A DNA stretch of 64,000 bases from Zopfochytrium polystomum. Taxonomy: Eukaryota > Chytridiomycota > Chytridiomycetes > Chytridiales > Chytridiaceae. The position numbers were made by a program, and so were the translations under genes. Positions 1 to 10,140 of the stretch are shown piece by piece. Numbering within the stretch: position 1 is the stretch's first letter; each line of letters opens with the position of its first letter. The stretch spans positions 186,001 through 250,000 of the forward strand of contig JAIVFJ010000072.1 of NCBI GenBank assembly GCA_025765615.1. The letters run 5' to 3'. Below the pieces are notes generated by a model, which was not told the origin of the DNA, did not search any database, and saw only the letters and a program-made list of their open reading frames with translations.

Positions 1-79
1 CTCCCTCCCCTTCCCTTCCCACCACACTCACTTCCTTTGAGAGTAAAAACGCCACTTGATTTGACGTGGCTTTGAATGA

Positions 80-781
80 TCAGAATTTGAGTCTATCTTG
101 CTCTTCCAGCTCGTGCTTGCATGAGCGACGCTGGTAATACCAATCCTGGAATATTTGGGATGTTTGGATGTATGTGATGGCTACAAAATCTGCTATGTGC
201 CCCTTGTCCTTTTTTTTTATTGTCATGATGCGATTCTCTTTTTCCCTGCCTCCGTGTGAGCTGAAGTACGAGTATTTTTCCCCTTCGAACGGTCCGACCT
301 TATGAAAATTTCGCCATTTACAATCCCTTGCGCCGGCCTCCCGCCGCCCCTCTGTGCCCTCCTGCGTCTGACTCCCCAGAAAATATCGAGCTAACCGAAA
401 CCCCCCGTTGTGTGGGGCTGTGGCTTTTTTTACCGCAATTCCCTTGAGCGCCACGAGCGCAGCCTGTTGCTTTTTTGCAAGGGCGTCGTCGCGACCCATT
501 CGTCTATAGTGCCAAGTGGGGGTTGGTGGGAGGACATTTTTTGATGATTCGCAAATTGAACGCAGGTTGCGCACGGACCGCAAGAAAGAACAGCGTCCTT
601 CTGTGGGCGCGGGTGACGTAGTCGATGGTATTTTTTTTTTTTTTAATTTGTTTTTTCTTTTTTGATGTCTCTTGTCCCATCCGACGCTCGGGTTCAATGA
701 AAGCCGGCTGCAGTCGGAAACTGTTAAGTGTATCCGAGCAGCGAGCAGCGAGCAGACAGACATCCTACTATCACCACACAC
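80..781 (-). CDS. Doubtful open frame, unrecognised
   Basis: An open frame of 233 codons runs across this stretch. The part after an internal Met (near 503) is Lys/Arg/Glu-rich and looks somewhat protein-like; the upstream part reads a poly-T tract as poly-Lys. I recognise no domain, see no convincing start context, and codon choice is not clearly coding. It could be leader sequence or non-coding DNA. Reported only because nothing else explains bases 1-800. Confidence 0.15.
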   Translation of the reverse strand: MCGDSRMSVCSLLAARIHLTVSDCSRLSLNPSVGWDKRHQKRKNKLKKKKIPSTTSPAPTEGRCSFLRSVRNLRSICESSKNVLPPTPTWHYRRMGRDDALAKKQQAALVALKGIAVKKATAPHNGGFRLARYFLGSQTQEGTEGRREAGARDCKWRNFHKVGPFEGEKYSYFSSHGGREKENRIMTIKKKDKGHIADFVAITYIQTSQIFQDWYYQRRSCKHELEEQDRLKF

Positions 782-954
782 CCACCCCGAAGAAAAGAAA
801 AGAAAAGAAAAAGAGATTTGTCGCAGATGTATTCCTTGTCACGCTGCTTGCTTTGCCTTTGAATTTAGTAGAGTAGAGAGACACCAGGCAATGGCGCAGA
901 TAAGGAAAGTAATAATAATATTGGCAAAAGAAGCATCGATGTCTCTCCCTCTTT

Positions 955-1092
<138 letters not shown>

Positions 1093-1110
1093 GAATCCGA
1101 CGATCGCGCG

Positions 1111-1117
1111 TATAAAA
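1111..1117 (+). promoter_or_regulatory. TATA box of the secreted cysteine-rich protein gene
   Basis: TATAAAA lies 128 bases before the ATG at 1239, followed by a pyrimidine-rich leader with CTCACC and CACACACC motifs. Placement just downstream of the CT tract suggests a strong core promoter. Confidence 0.6.
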
Positions 1118-1238
1118 AGGGGCTTGTGCGATCACCCGCTCCCTCACCCCAATACCCTCCTCACCTACACACACCCACAAACACAAAAAACCAACTTCCC
1201 TTCGCTCGAGCCTCTTCTCCCTGCTTCCAAGAAGAAAC

Positions 1239-1946
1239 ATGCCCGGCCGCGCTAACTCCTCGTCCTCGCTCCGCGCCTCCGCCGTCGCCAGGCTGGCCCT
1301 CGTTGCCGCCGCCCTTGCGTGTGTCATCGCACTCTTCGCGGCCACCCCAGTCGACGCCCTCTGTAAGTAATCTCATTTCCCCTCCTCTGATGTGATGAGT
1401 AACCGATCCAACACGCAAAAATGCAACACATGCACACAAACTCTTTACCGCACGCAGTCTCGTCCTGCTCGCAGTGGAACACATTCTGCGCGTCGACATC
1501 GACGGCGGATTGCAAGATCCAGACGAGCCAGTGCCTCATCACCGCCCAAGGGGGCTTCTGCGGACGTGAGTCACTTTCTCCTCTCTCTCTCTCTCTCTCT
1601 CTCATTCGAGGCGACGACCACCGCCCACGCCCTTCCCCACAAACCACTAATGCGATACGCCCACCTCACAGGTTGCGTCTGCTACATCGACCTTGCGCAG
1701 CAGAACGACGTCGCGCTCACCGAGGCGGAAAACATCCCGCTGGACACTTGCAAGATTCTGCTCAAGACCGAACCGACGACCACGCTGAGCGGGTCCGCCC
1801 CGGCGACCGCGACCGCGACCACCAAGACGTCTTCGGGCAGCACGACCAGCAAGAGCGGCGCGGCGCCCGCGGTCGGCGCGTCGTCGGTCGGTGCTGCGGC
1901 CGTCGGGCTCGCGGCCGTCGCAGTCGGAATGGTGCTCGCCATGTAA
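1239..1946 (+). CDS. Small secreted, probably GPI-anchored, eight-cysteine protein
   Basis: Three exons are visible: 1239-1362, 1458-1565 and 1672-1946, with donors GTAAGT and GTGAGT and acceptors GCAG and ACAG; phases join cleanly. The product is about 170 residues. Residues 1-40 form a signal peptide (Arg-containing start, then an Ala/Leu/Val core ending near VDAL). The mature part has eight cysteines within about 63 residues, spaced C-x6-C-x7-C-x6-C-x9-C-x-C-x-C-x24-C, then a Ser/Thr/Ala/Gly linker and a hydrophobic C-terminus ending VAVGMVLAM, as expected of a GPI-attachment signal. Eight cysteines recall fungal CFEM proteins, but the spacing does not fit CFEM. A cell-wall or surface protein is inferred; its function is unknown. 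Confidence 0.75.
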
Positions 1947-2219
1947 AAATTTGGCGGGGAGCAATGAGGGGGAAGAATTCCTCGTCGAGTCCTGCCCTGC
2001 CCTCGTCCTCTGTCCAAATCTCCTTTCTTCTATTGTTCTTTGGATTTCATCAACCCCCTCTATTATTATCACAATTGTGAAGTGGGTACTTTGAATGCGT
2101 TTGCGACGAAGTGACAGGTGTTGTTACCGCCGCACCACGCCTGAGATCTCTTTCCTCCACCCCTTTAATTTGGACCTCTTCAGCTTTGCCCCTTCAACTA
2201 CCGTTTCAATAAACGGACA

Positions 2220-2258
<39 letters not shown>

Positions 2259-2401
2259 AAAAAAGGAGAGTTTACCACGGTAACGGGATGGGTGTATGCC
2301 TTCAAAGCGGAATGCAGGCACGTGCCCCGCCATGCGAATAACAGCAAAACTAAACAAGAAACTAAATGGCATATGTACAGATACACTTGCACGGCGGGGG
2401 A

Positions 2402-2448
<47 letters not shown>

Positions 2449-2540
2449 TGAAAACTCAAGGGTACTTCATGCCCCCGTGATGCGGCCAGCTCTTTTTCGC
2501 CCACTCCTGCGGTCGGGAAACCACACCGGGCGCATCTTCC
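1947..2540. other. Intergenic stretch with two long A tracts
   Basis: This is the 3' flank of the secreted-protein gene. It holds runs of 35 A (2221-2255) and 41 A (2405-2445). I see no further coding sequence. The A runs may be retroposed poly-A tails or simple repeats; no duplicated flanks were noticed. Confidence 0.6.
2221..2255 (+). repeat. Poly-A tract
   Basis: Thirty-five consecutive A residues. A second tract of 41 A lies at 2405-2445. Similar homopolymers recur across the window (9360-9398, 27661-27683, 34930-34960), so A/T runs are a general feature of this genome. Confidence 0.95.
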
Positions 2541-2950
2541 TCAATAATCGTCGTCGTCATCCCAGTCGCTCCTCCATCCGCCGCCGCAGTCGTCCTCGTC
2601 GTCGTCTTCGTCGTCCCACGCGCCGCGGCGCCTCCTCATGTCAACCCTTTGGAGTTCAAACGGGGGGGGGGGGGGTGTTATTTTTTTGGAGGAAAAGAAA
2701 ATAACAAGTGACGAGGGTTAGTTATAGCCCGAGTGCGGTCCTAACCACCCAGCCCCCACAACATTCCCACTCTCCCCGCCCCCCACGTCAAACACTCACA
2801 CCGCCCTCTCCAGCACCGCGGCCCTCCTCGCCGCCTCGCTGGCCGCGACCCCGTGCGCGCGCAGCACCACGCGGCGACGATTCCGTGCTTGACGACGTCG
2901 TTCGGGCGGGAGGCGGCGACGCGGACGAGGGCGGCGGCGTCGGTGGCGAC
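2541..2950 (-). CDS. Possible small basic protein with acidic tail (5' end unresolved)
   Basis: On the minus strand a frame ending at the TGA at 2543-2541 encodes a C-terminus of basic residues (RRRRGAW), two Asp/Glu clusters and a final DDDDDY. It can be joined through an intron (donor GTGAGT near 2797, acceptor CAAAG near 2653) to an upstream frame rich in Arg and Ala. The intron phase fits, but the acceptor is weak. No ATG is found in the upstream exon, and two overlapping frames there both look protein-like, so the 5' end may be spliced or frameshifted. I do not recognise the family. Confidence 0.3.
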
Positions 2951-3492
2951 AGTGTTTTAGTGCGAGTGGCTTTATATTTATATAAGTGTGTGTGTATGCA
3001 TGTGTTTGCGTGTGTGCGGGTAAAGCGATACACAAAAATACGAGACAGCGAAAAAAAAAAAAAAAAAGAAAGAAAAAAAAACCAACCAAGGGGCGAAGGG
3101 GATGGGCGGGCGAAAAAGAAGGGGATACAAAAAAAAAGACGTATTAGGCGCCACACGATCAGGAAAGAGAGGGAAAAGGAAACAGGACGGATGAAAGGGA
3201 TACATCTTGCACACCAAAGGACTGAAAGGATTGAAGAGGGCAAAAAAAAGAAGAAAAAAAAGAAGAAAGAAAGAAAGGGCAGACTGTAAGGCATCGCGCG
3301 AGACTGCCAAGTACTCCTGACGTTGATGGGGTGTATGGGTGTGGTGTGCGCGAGGGGGAGAACAAAAAGCCAACTTGGAGCGATACATGAATAATCGACG
3401 CAGTCATCTCACACACAACAACCTAACCGAAGGCCATCCGTGAAGGCAAGCAGCCGACCGCGGTCAGACGGCGACCCACCTCCCGTCGCAAA
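2951..3492. other. Purine-rich intergenic stretch
   Basis: Mostly A/G-rich simple sequence with short GT repeats near 2985-3015 and several A runs (3050-3080, 3240-3280). It separates the doubtful small gene from the 3' end of the DIS3L2 gene. No gene is seen. Confidence 0.6.
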
Positions 3493-6400
3493 TCAATCAG
3501 CCTCGTCCACTATGCCGGGGCATGAAATTTCCTGGAACACGTTGTACTTGGCGCGGCTGCGTCCAGCTCCAACCTGGCCAGTACTGTCGTAATCGACAAA
3601 CAGTGAAGGTTGGGTCTCGAGCAGGTTCGGATGTACTGGAAGCAGCCGGAGCTCCGGGGGGCTGCGCTTCAGATTCACCACGATTCGCACTGGGACCTTG
3701 TCGAAAACGCCAATCGTCTGGACTAGCACTTGCGACATGTCAAGGTCGGCGCGGCGGCGAGGGCGGGGCGCTACCGTGACTTTACCACCGTTGGTTTCGA
3801 CCACGGCTGCGGTCGCATTCTTGATGCCCCCGGCATCCGGCTGTTTGATGGCACCGCTTGCTGATGCAACTGCACTATCGCTGTCCACGACGTTCGCCTC
3901 TTTTTTCCCCTTGCGTCGACGTCTTCGCCGCGAGGACGATGCCGAGTCGGCCTGGTCCGAAGCGGTCGCCCCGCCTTTCACCGAGGGAACTTCGGCATCA
4001 TTGCCGCCCTGTGCAGACGTGAGCAATTTGCCAGAGGGCGTGGTCAAGGGTTTCGACGCAGTCTTTGCCTCAATCAGGGGTGACGGGTCCTGCACCTTCG
4101 TCACTGCCACTGGAACAGCGGCGACGAGCTCATCGCCATCGTCGCTTTCTGTCACCCAACCCTCGTCGTCGGTCGTGCCGTCTTCGTCATCGCCCATCGA
4201 TGCATCTGTCTTGCTAATCTCGCTTGCCAAGGCTGCACTCGATCCGCTGGCGGCTGTGATCAAATCTGCTGCAGGCACGGCAGCATGTGGCTCGGGAACC
4301 ACGCTAGCGTCGCGTCCAGCCTCGCCGTCGACAGGATCCATCGCAAATACCGCAGCGTCATCATCGTCGTCCTCCCTTTCGGGTACCACGGAATCTGCCG
4401 CCGAAGCATTCCTTTCCGGGGCAACATCAACAGCAGACGTCTTTGCACCAGCCGCCTTCTTCCAAAAGACTTTCAAGGCGCCCGACTTGACATCCGGCTC
4501 GCATCCCCAGATCTCGCCAGTCAGAACCAAGTCCTCAATCCACACCCTCTTTTCAATTCCAAATTGCCCAACCACAACGTCAAAGCATCTGTCTCCGACC
4601 TTGTAGACCAGTGCTGATGACACCAGCACTCCGCCAGTGCCAGATTCCTCGTCATAGGTAGGGGCAATGCTCGATAGGTACACGCATAGATAGAGCCGTT
4701 GTGACGCGTCTTGCGCATCTTTTGCCTTGAATTTCTGCTCGTTACATCGTGCGGCAATTAGCGAGACTTCGTCCACTTCGTAAGGCGAGGGTGGCAGAGC
4801 GTCGCCGCTGCCGACGCCATCCAGAGCCGCGCCAAGAAGGCGGTGGACCACCAAATCACAGTACCTCCGAATAGGAGACGTAAAATGGGTGTAAAGAGGT
4901 ACACACAGGGCATAGTGGGACCACATGGTCATCGCCGTGGAGCCAGTGCAATAGTATCTGGCGCGCTGCATCGGCTTTACGCAAAGCTGCCTCAAAGCAT
5001 TTGCGATGTCTTCGTCCTTAATAGCGTCAAATGATTTCTGGAGGGTCAACGACGTCTCGGCATCGAAAGGGATTCCGCAACTTTCGACGAAATCCAAAAA
5101 TGTCTGAAGCGGTTTTGCTTTCGGGGGGTCATGGCGCCTAAGCAAGGACGTGTCTGGAAACGACTCTACAATCCTCTGCGCGACACTCATGTTGGCCAGT
5201 AGCATGAACTGCAACAAGCGGATCAGGAACGGGCACAACAAAGCACGGACCATCCTGTACCACTTACCTCTTCTATTAACTTATTGCTGTCCTTTATCTC
5301 GTAAATTCCACATCCCGTCGGATTACCGTCATCGTCAAGTGCAAACCATAGCTTTGCCGTGTTCATGGTGAGCGCGCCGCTTTCGAATCGCTTTGCTCGC
5401 AGCTTTTTGCTCAAGTGAAGCAGCTTCATCGTGTCGGATCGAATCTCATCTTCTGTAAATCCACCCGTAATTGAAACTTTCGGCATGTCGGACCAATCTC
5501 CGCCGTCAATGTGCCTTTGGGCGTGCTCATAGGAGAGCTTCGCGCATGACCGGATGACGGACCGCCCCATCCATGGTTTATCAAGGATCTCAGCTGTCTC
5601 TGCGTTCATCTTCCATACAACGGAGAACGCTAGTCTCTCAACACCGGGGTTGAGGCTACAAAGCTCTTCGCAAAGCAGTCTCGGAAGCATAGGGACGGCC
5701 TGCAAACAAGAGGGCCAAATAACAATCAGTGAACGAACAACAAGACGACGAAATTAGGACGGAAAACACAGAGGTGAAGAGAAACATGCCTTTTGCGTCA
5801 GGTAAACAGTCGTTGCTCTGTTTCTAGCTTCTTCGTCAAGCGCTGTCCCGGCCTGTACGAAATATGAAACATCGGCGATGTGCACCCCCACCTCGACGGT
5901 TCCGTCCTCCTGTGGCGTGATCGACAGGGCATCGTCCAGGTCCCGCGCAGTGAGGGGATCAATTGAGAAAACCCTTGTGTCTCGAAAATCACGCCTCTTC
6001 AGGCATTCGCTTTCCGGCACTGTCCATGGCTATCGATATCGCGATTAGAGCCAATTACTCAAGAGAGAGAAAGAGAGAGAGCATACCATCGACGGTAAGC
6101 ACTCTAAGACAGGCTCAGGAAAGTCCGACCAGTGGATCCCATTTTCCACCAAGATCGCCTCAGTTTCAATCGGTATCGAACCCGCTAGCCCAATTTTGCC
6201 ATGCACGATTCCGTAAGGGTTTTGGCGGTGGATTGGCCACTTCTTTATGGAAGCCTTCCAAAGAGTGCCTTCAAAAGAGGCGGGTGCGCGGAGAAATTCA
6301 GAAGGTGCGTTTTCCACTGGGACCATAAGAAACGGAACTCGCTTGTCATTCTAGCAGAGGGTTGGAGAGGACAATCAGCACGGTTATTATTTGTGCTCAA

Positions 6401-8904
6401 GAGGAGATTGGAAGTACCGGTCGGAACCAGACAACGTTAACAGAGCTATCAACTGGGGTCCCGAGGGCAAACTTGCTGGGCGTTTTCGCTGTGGGTACGT
6501 CAACGCTCATTGAGCCAATAAACATGCGTTCCTCTGGGCTGTCGAGAATGTAGACAACTTTGCCGAAAACCCTGGCACCTGATTTGAGCCCCACAAGGGA
6601 TTTCTTAGTGGATTACATTAGTAGAGCACCAGACCCTCACTCGTCTTATCATCCTCAAAGTTGTCCACGTCAGGAACGACTTCAGCGTCCTCAAACGCGA
6701 CTTGCGACTGCCTCTGCTCATTTTCTTTGCGCTTTTGATTGACTCGATCCAGATCGCGTTCTTGCTCATTTCCAAGCTCCTCTCCGGTGAGAATCTGTAC
6801 AACTACAGTGTCGCCTTCCAGGGCACGGTTCCGGCGAATCTTGCCTGGTATATAAATATCGTCGTCCATGCCTTCGGCAGTCACGTACGCATCATAGAAG
6901 ACACGTTTATTAATCCGAATGACGCCCTTGAAGAGTGATTTGTTAAGCAGTCCTTTTTCCACTTGATCAAGCGTCAAATACCTGTTTTCAGCGATGAAAA
7001 AGAGCAGTTAGACAAGTAGCCATATTGCCAGCAGAAGCAAACAGCCGGTCACGGAGCTTAGGCACTCACTCTTCATATAAAGGTCGGCTCGGTCGTGCCC
7101 TTGGGCTATTTGTATTGGGACTTCCGCCGGGAACGAAGAGCCGCCGCTCTGACTGAGGCGTTCCACGATGACCGTCGAATTGGCGCCGATTGGGGGTTTG
7201 TGGTGTTTCTGGGCGCTGTTTCCCATTGTACGATGATGGGCCTGCACGGGGGGAGGGACTCGATGAAAAACTTGCAGCCCGGTCACGATTCTCACGAGGA
7301 GAAGTTGGTATTGGGATGGGCGAGGAATGAGGGACCTGAGTCTCCATTTTCAGATCGCCTTTTCCGTTTGGATTCCTGCGTCGGTTCGAGCCACCAGACA
7401 AAAATTCAGAATCACTGCGATCGCTCTTTTCCTTCGAACGATGTGAATGGTTGTCGCGCCCCTGTGGTGAGCCATTCCATTGACTGCCTTCTTGGGGACT
7501 AGGCCGTGTGCCCCATTGCCAGCCATTCTCGTCGGTTCGCGGGCTTCCCCACTTCGAGGGCGCACTGTTTTCGCCGCGGTTGGAGCTCGCCTGCCAGCCT
7601 TGGCCACGCTGCTCGGGCCTCTGGTGGGGGCCACCCCAACTCTTTCGAGAATCACCGCGTCCAGCTTTAGGATGATAGTCCGTCGGCTGCTGGCCACCCC
7701 ATCCTGAAGAGGCTTCACCAAATGAATTTCTGTGACCGCCACGTCCTCCTCTTCCTCCTGAGCCTGTCCCTCTGTCCCGATCCCCTTCACCTGGCGATTG
7801 AAGCGGAGAGGGTCGAACCAATTCTGGCGACCCTTGGGATAGCATCGCGATGAAATTTTGCTTCTGAGACAGCTGGGGTGGAGAACCGCTTGCCACATTA
7901 GCGTCGCCGGAAGAACTCGACTGATGAGGGTTGACGAGTGCTTGCGGCGGTTTACCGAACGCCAACGAGTCGCTCGCCCCTCGACTGGACCGGCGACCTC
8001 GTCCAGCTCCAGGTTGATTCTTCCCCTCGAAGCGGTTCCACGCGTCTTTGGCAGTCTTGCTTGGTGGATGAGGCTCCCATCGTCCGGATCCATTGGTTGA
8101 GTTTCGGTGATCAGCGCTCGACAACGAATCATCTTCGGGTGAAGCATGTGGAGTCGAGTTCGCCGCGGCTGCAGCGGACGATGCAGATGAGCTTGACCGC
8201 CTTTCGCGGAGTTCGGAATGGGCGGCCAAAGAATCGAACTCGACCTCCTCCACCTCGTCGTTCCTATCCACTTTTGCTTGCGGAGAATTTATGCCAACGC
8301 TAGCTTGAGCGTTGCTTCGCTTTCGATTGCGTTGGCGTCGGTGGCGTGAGCTGGGAGTGTCTTCTGTTGCTGGAGGTGAGCGTTGGGTATTTCTAAGTGG
8401 TCACCGCGTCAAAATCAGCTCACCAGGGACTCCGCTTGTCTCCGCTTCGTGATCTGAAGCTGCTGTCCCACTTAAGAGAGTGCCGCTCGTCGGATGGGCC
8501 CTGTGAGACGCGCCATCTCCGGACACCACCAACTGCTGGGATTTTTTCCGAGACGCAGTCTTGGAGGTGGTCATGCCGCCACCGACTGAGTTGTTCTGCT
8601 GCTGTTGCTTGAGCGGCCCAGTTGCCGCAGCATTCACAGAGACTGTTCCTGTTATCGCAGGGACCGAATGGCCGGGCGAATCGATGTCGATGGCATCACT
8701 CGCCAGAATTGCATAGCTGTTGCTGTTCGGGGTTTTCGGACGGGCATTATTCTTCTTCTTTCGACTGCTGGAGCTGCCAGTGGTGTTTCCGCCGGTGCCG
8801 CTCTCATTGGTAGGAGCTACTTTGGTTGGAGTGGAGGAGCCAACCCGCGTCGGCTCGGCCGGCTGGGACGGAGGTGGCTCCGGTGGAGAATCTTTCGGCG
8901 GCAT
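3493..8904 (-). CDS. DIS3L2: DIS3L2-type 3'-5' exoribonuclease (RNase II/R family)
   Basis: Degrades RNA from the 3' end; family members act in the cytoplasm without the exosome, preferring uridylated RNA. Eight exons join in frame to about 1644 codons: 8904-8424, 8369-7070, 6981-6641, 6578-6418, 6350-6087, 6029-5790, 5699-5268, 5208-3493. Residues 1-590 are disordered (Ser, Gly, Gln, Arg). Cold-shock-type domains follow, from the [10 protein letters not shown] segment. The RNB domain carries [11 protein letters not shown] with Asp873, Asp879, Asp881 and Asp882, all the acidic residues needed for catalysis. Other family marks are [30 protein letters not shown] and [18 protein letters not shown]. 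No PIN domain is present, which fits DIS3L2 rather than DIS3, and the intact Asp residues argue against the inactive Ssd1 type. The C-terminal S1 region is split by an acidic insertion of roughly 220 residues. The intron between exons 6 and 7 starts with GC. Confidence 0.93.
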
Positions 8905-9357
8905 TGTGGAACCCTGGGATTCGGTCGAGTTCGTTGCGAAGAAGAAGGTAGTTTGTTCGAGCAGGCGGCGTGTGCTAGTACAGACCGGATGAAAGGAGGC
9001 GGAGAGGGCCACGGCGTAGAACGAGGGAGTTGAGGAGCGAGAGAGAGAGAGCGACCGATCGAAGGGTAGCTGCCTTGTCAGGACAAGAGAGAGAAATGGG
9101 TTGGGAAAAACAAAAAAGACGCCAAGCAAGCCGGCTTGACCACAGTCCGCCCAGACTTTTCCCCGAACACACACACCAGTTGTTGCCTGCTGGTGGTGTG
9201 CAGTATTTGTTGGTAGCCGAAAGTGAAACACTACATCATTGAGCACTTAACATAGTCAAGCAGCCATCCCGCTGGCTGCGGACAAAGGAACCTTACGGGA
9301 AAATGCGGGAATGTCAACCGCAATTTCTATGTTGCTAAAAGGGCGTTTTGCGTTCAG

Positions 9358-9399
<42 letters not shown>

Positions 9400-10140
9400 A
9401 CCAGTGATGAAGAGTCAAGCAAATGCCTCCCATATCAGTAATCAAACTAGAAACAGAAAACAGAGAGAGTGTGTGTGTGTGAGTGTGTGAGTGAGAGTGA
9501 GAGCGAGAGGTGTGAGTGAGAGCAAGTGAGTGAGAGAGCGAGTGAGTGAGGGAGAGCGAGAGAGGCGAGAAGACAGCTGGGTAGAAATGTGAACACCGGT
9601 ATTAAACAACTATACAGAATGAAGACTGAATTCAATGAACGGGGGAAAAAGGACGAAGAAGAGCACGGGAAGGCTGCGCTTCCGGAAACGAGGGCTGTAA
9701 TTTTAACCGCAACTGACCGTCCATTAACTCACGCAACGAGCCTAGGCAAAACCTCAATTGAAAAAAGGGGGATAGTTTTGAAGCCGCAGGACATGAATTA
9801 CCAGAAGGTAAACGCAAAAGGTGAATGCTACATTTAGGCGCGCACGCTGAGCGACCTCCCAAACACAGAAATCAAGAAAAAGAGTGTCCCGACGTTCAAG
9901 CCTCCCACAATTTACCTTCCCGCGCCGACCTTTTGGTGCGCCGACCTTTGGTAGGGAGCAACAAACTCCATTCATTCACTTCTTGCGCCGTGTGTCGAGT
10001 GCCTATCTATGCATTCTGAATGTCTTGTTCTACTGAGTACGTGTTCGTCCTTATGAGTTGTGCTATAAGGGTGAGGCCATTCAATGGCACCATTGGCTCA
10101 CTCTTGGTTGCTGCAGGATCACCCCGCAACCTACGAGCAG
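8905..10140. other. Intergenic region with simple repeats
   Basis: It holds the DIS3L2 promoter side, a run of 39 A (9360-9398) and a GT/GA-rich tract (9464-9562). A short tandem copy of GCGCCGACCTTTT lies near 9921-9950. An imperfect hairpin (CAGCCA...TGGCTG) lies near 9262-9280. No coding sequence is supported. Confidence 0.55.

Noticed and set aside
3698..4606. 302-codon plus-strand frame opposite the DIS3L2 C-terminus
   Set aside because: Ser/Ala/Thr-rich mirror of the acidic insert; the minus strand continues a conserved enzyme in frame.
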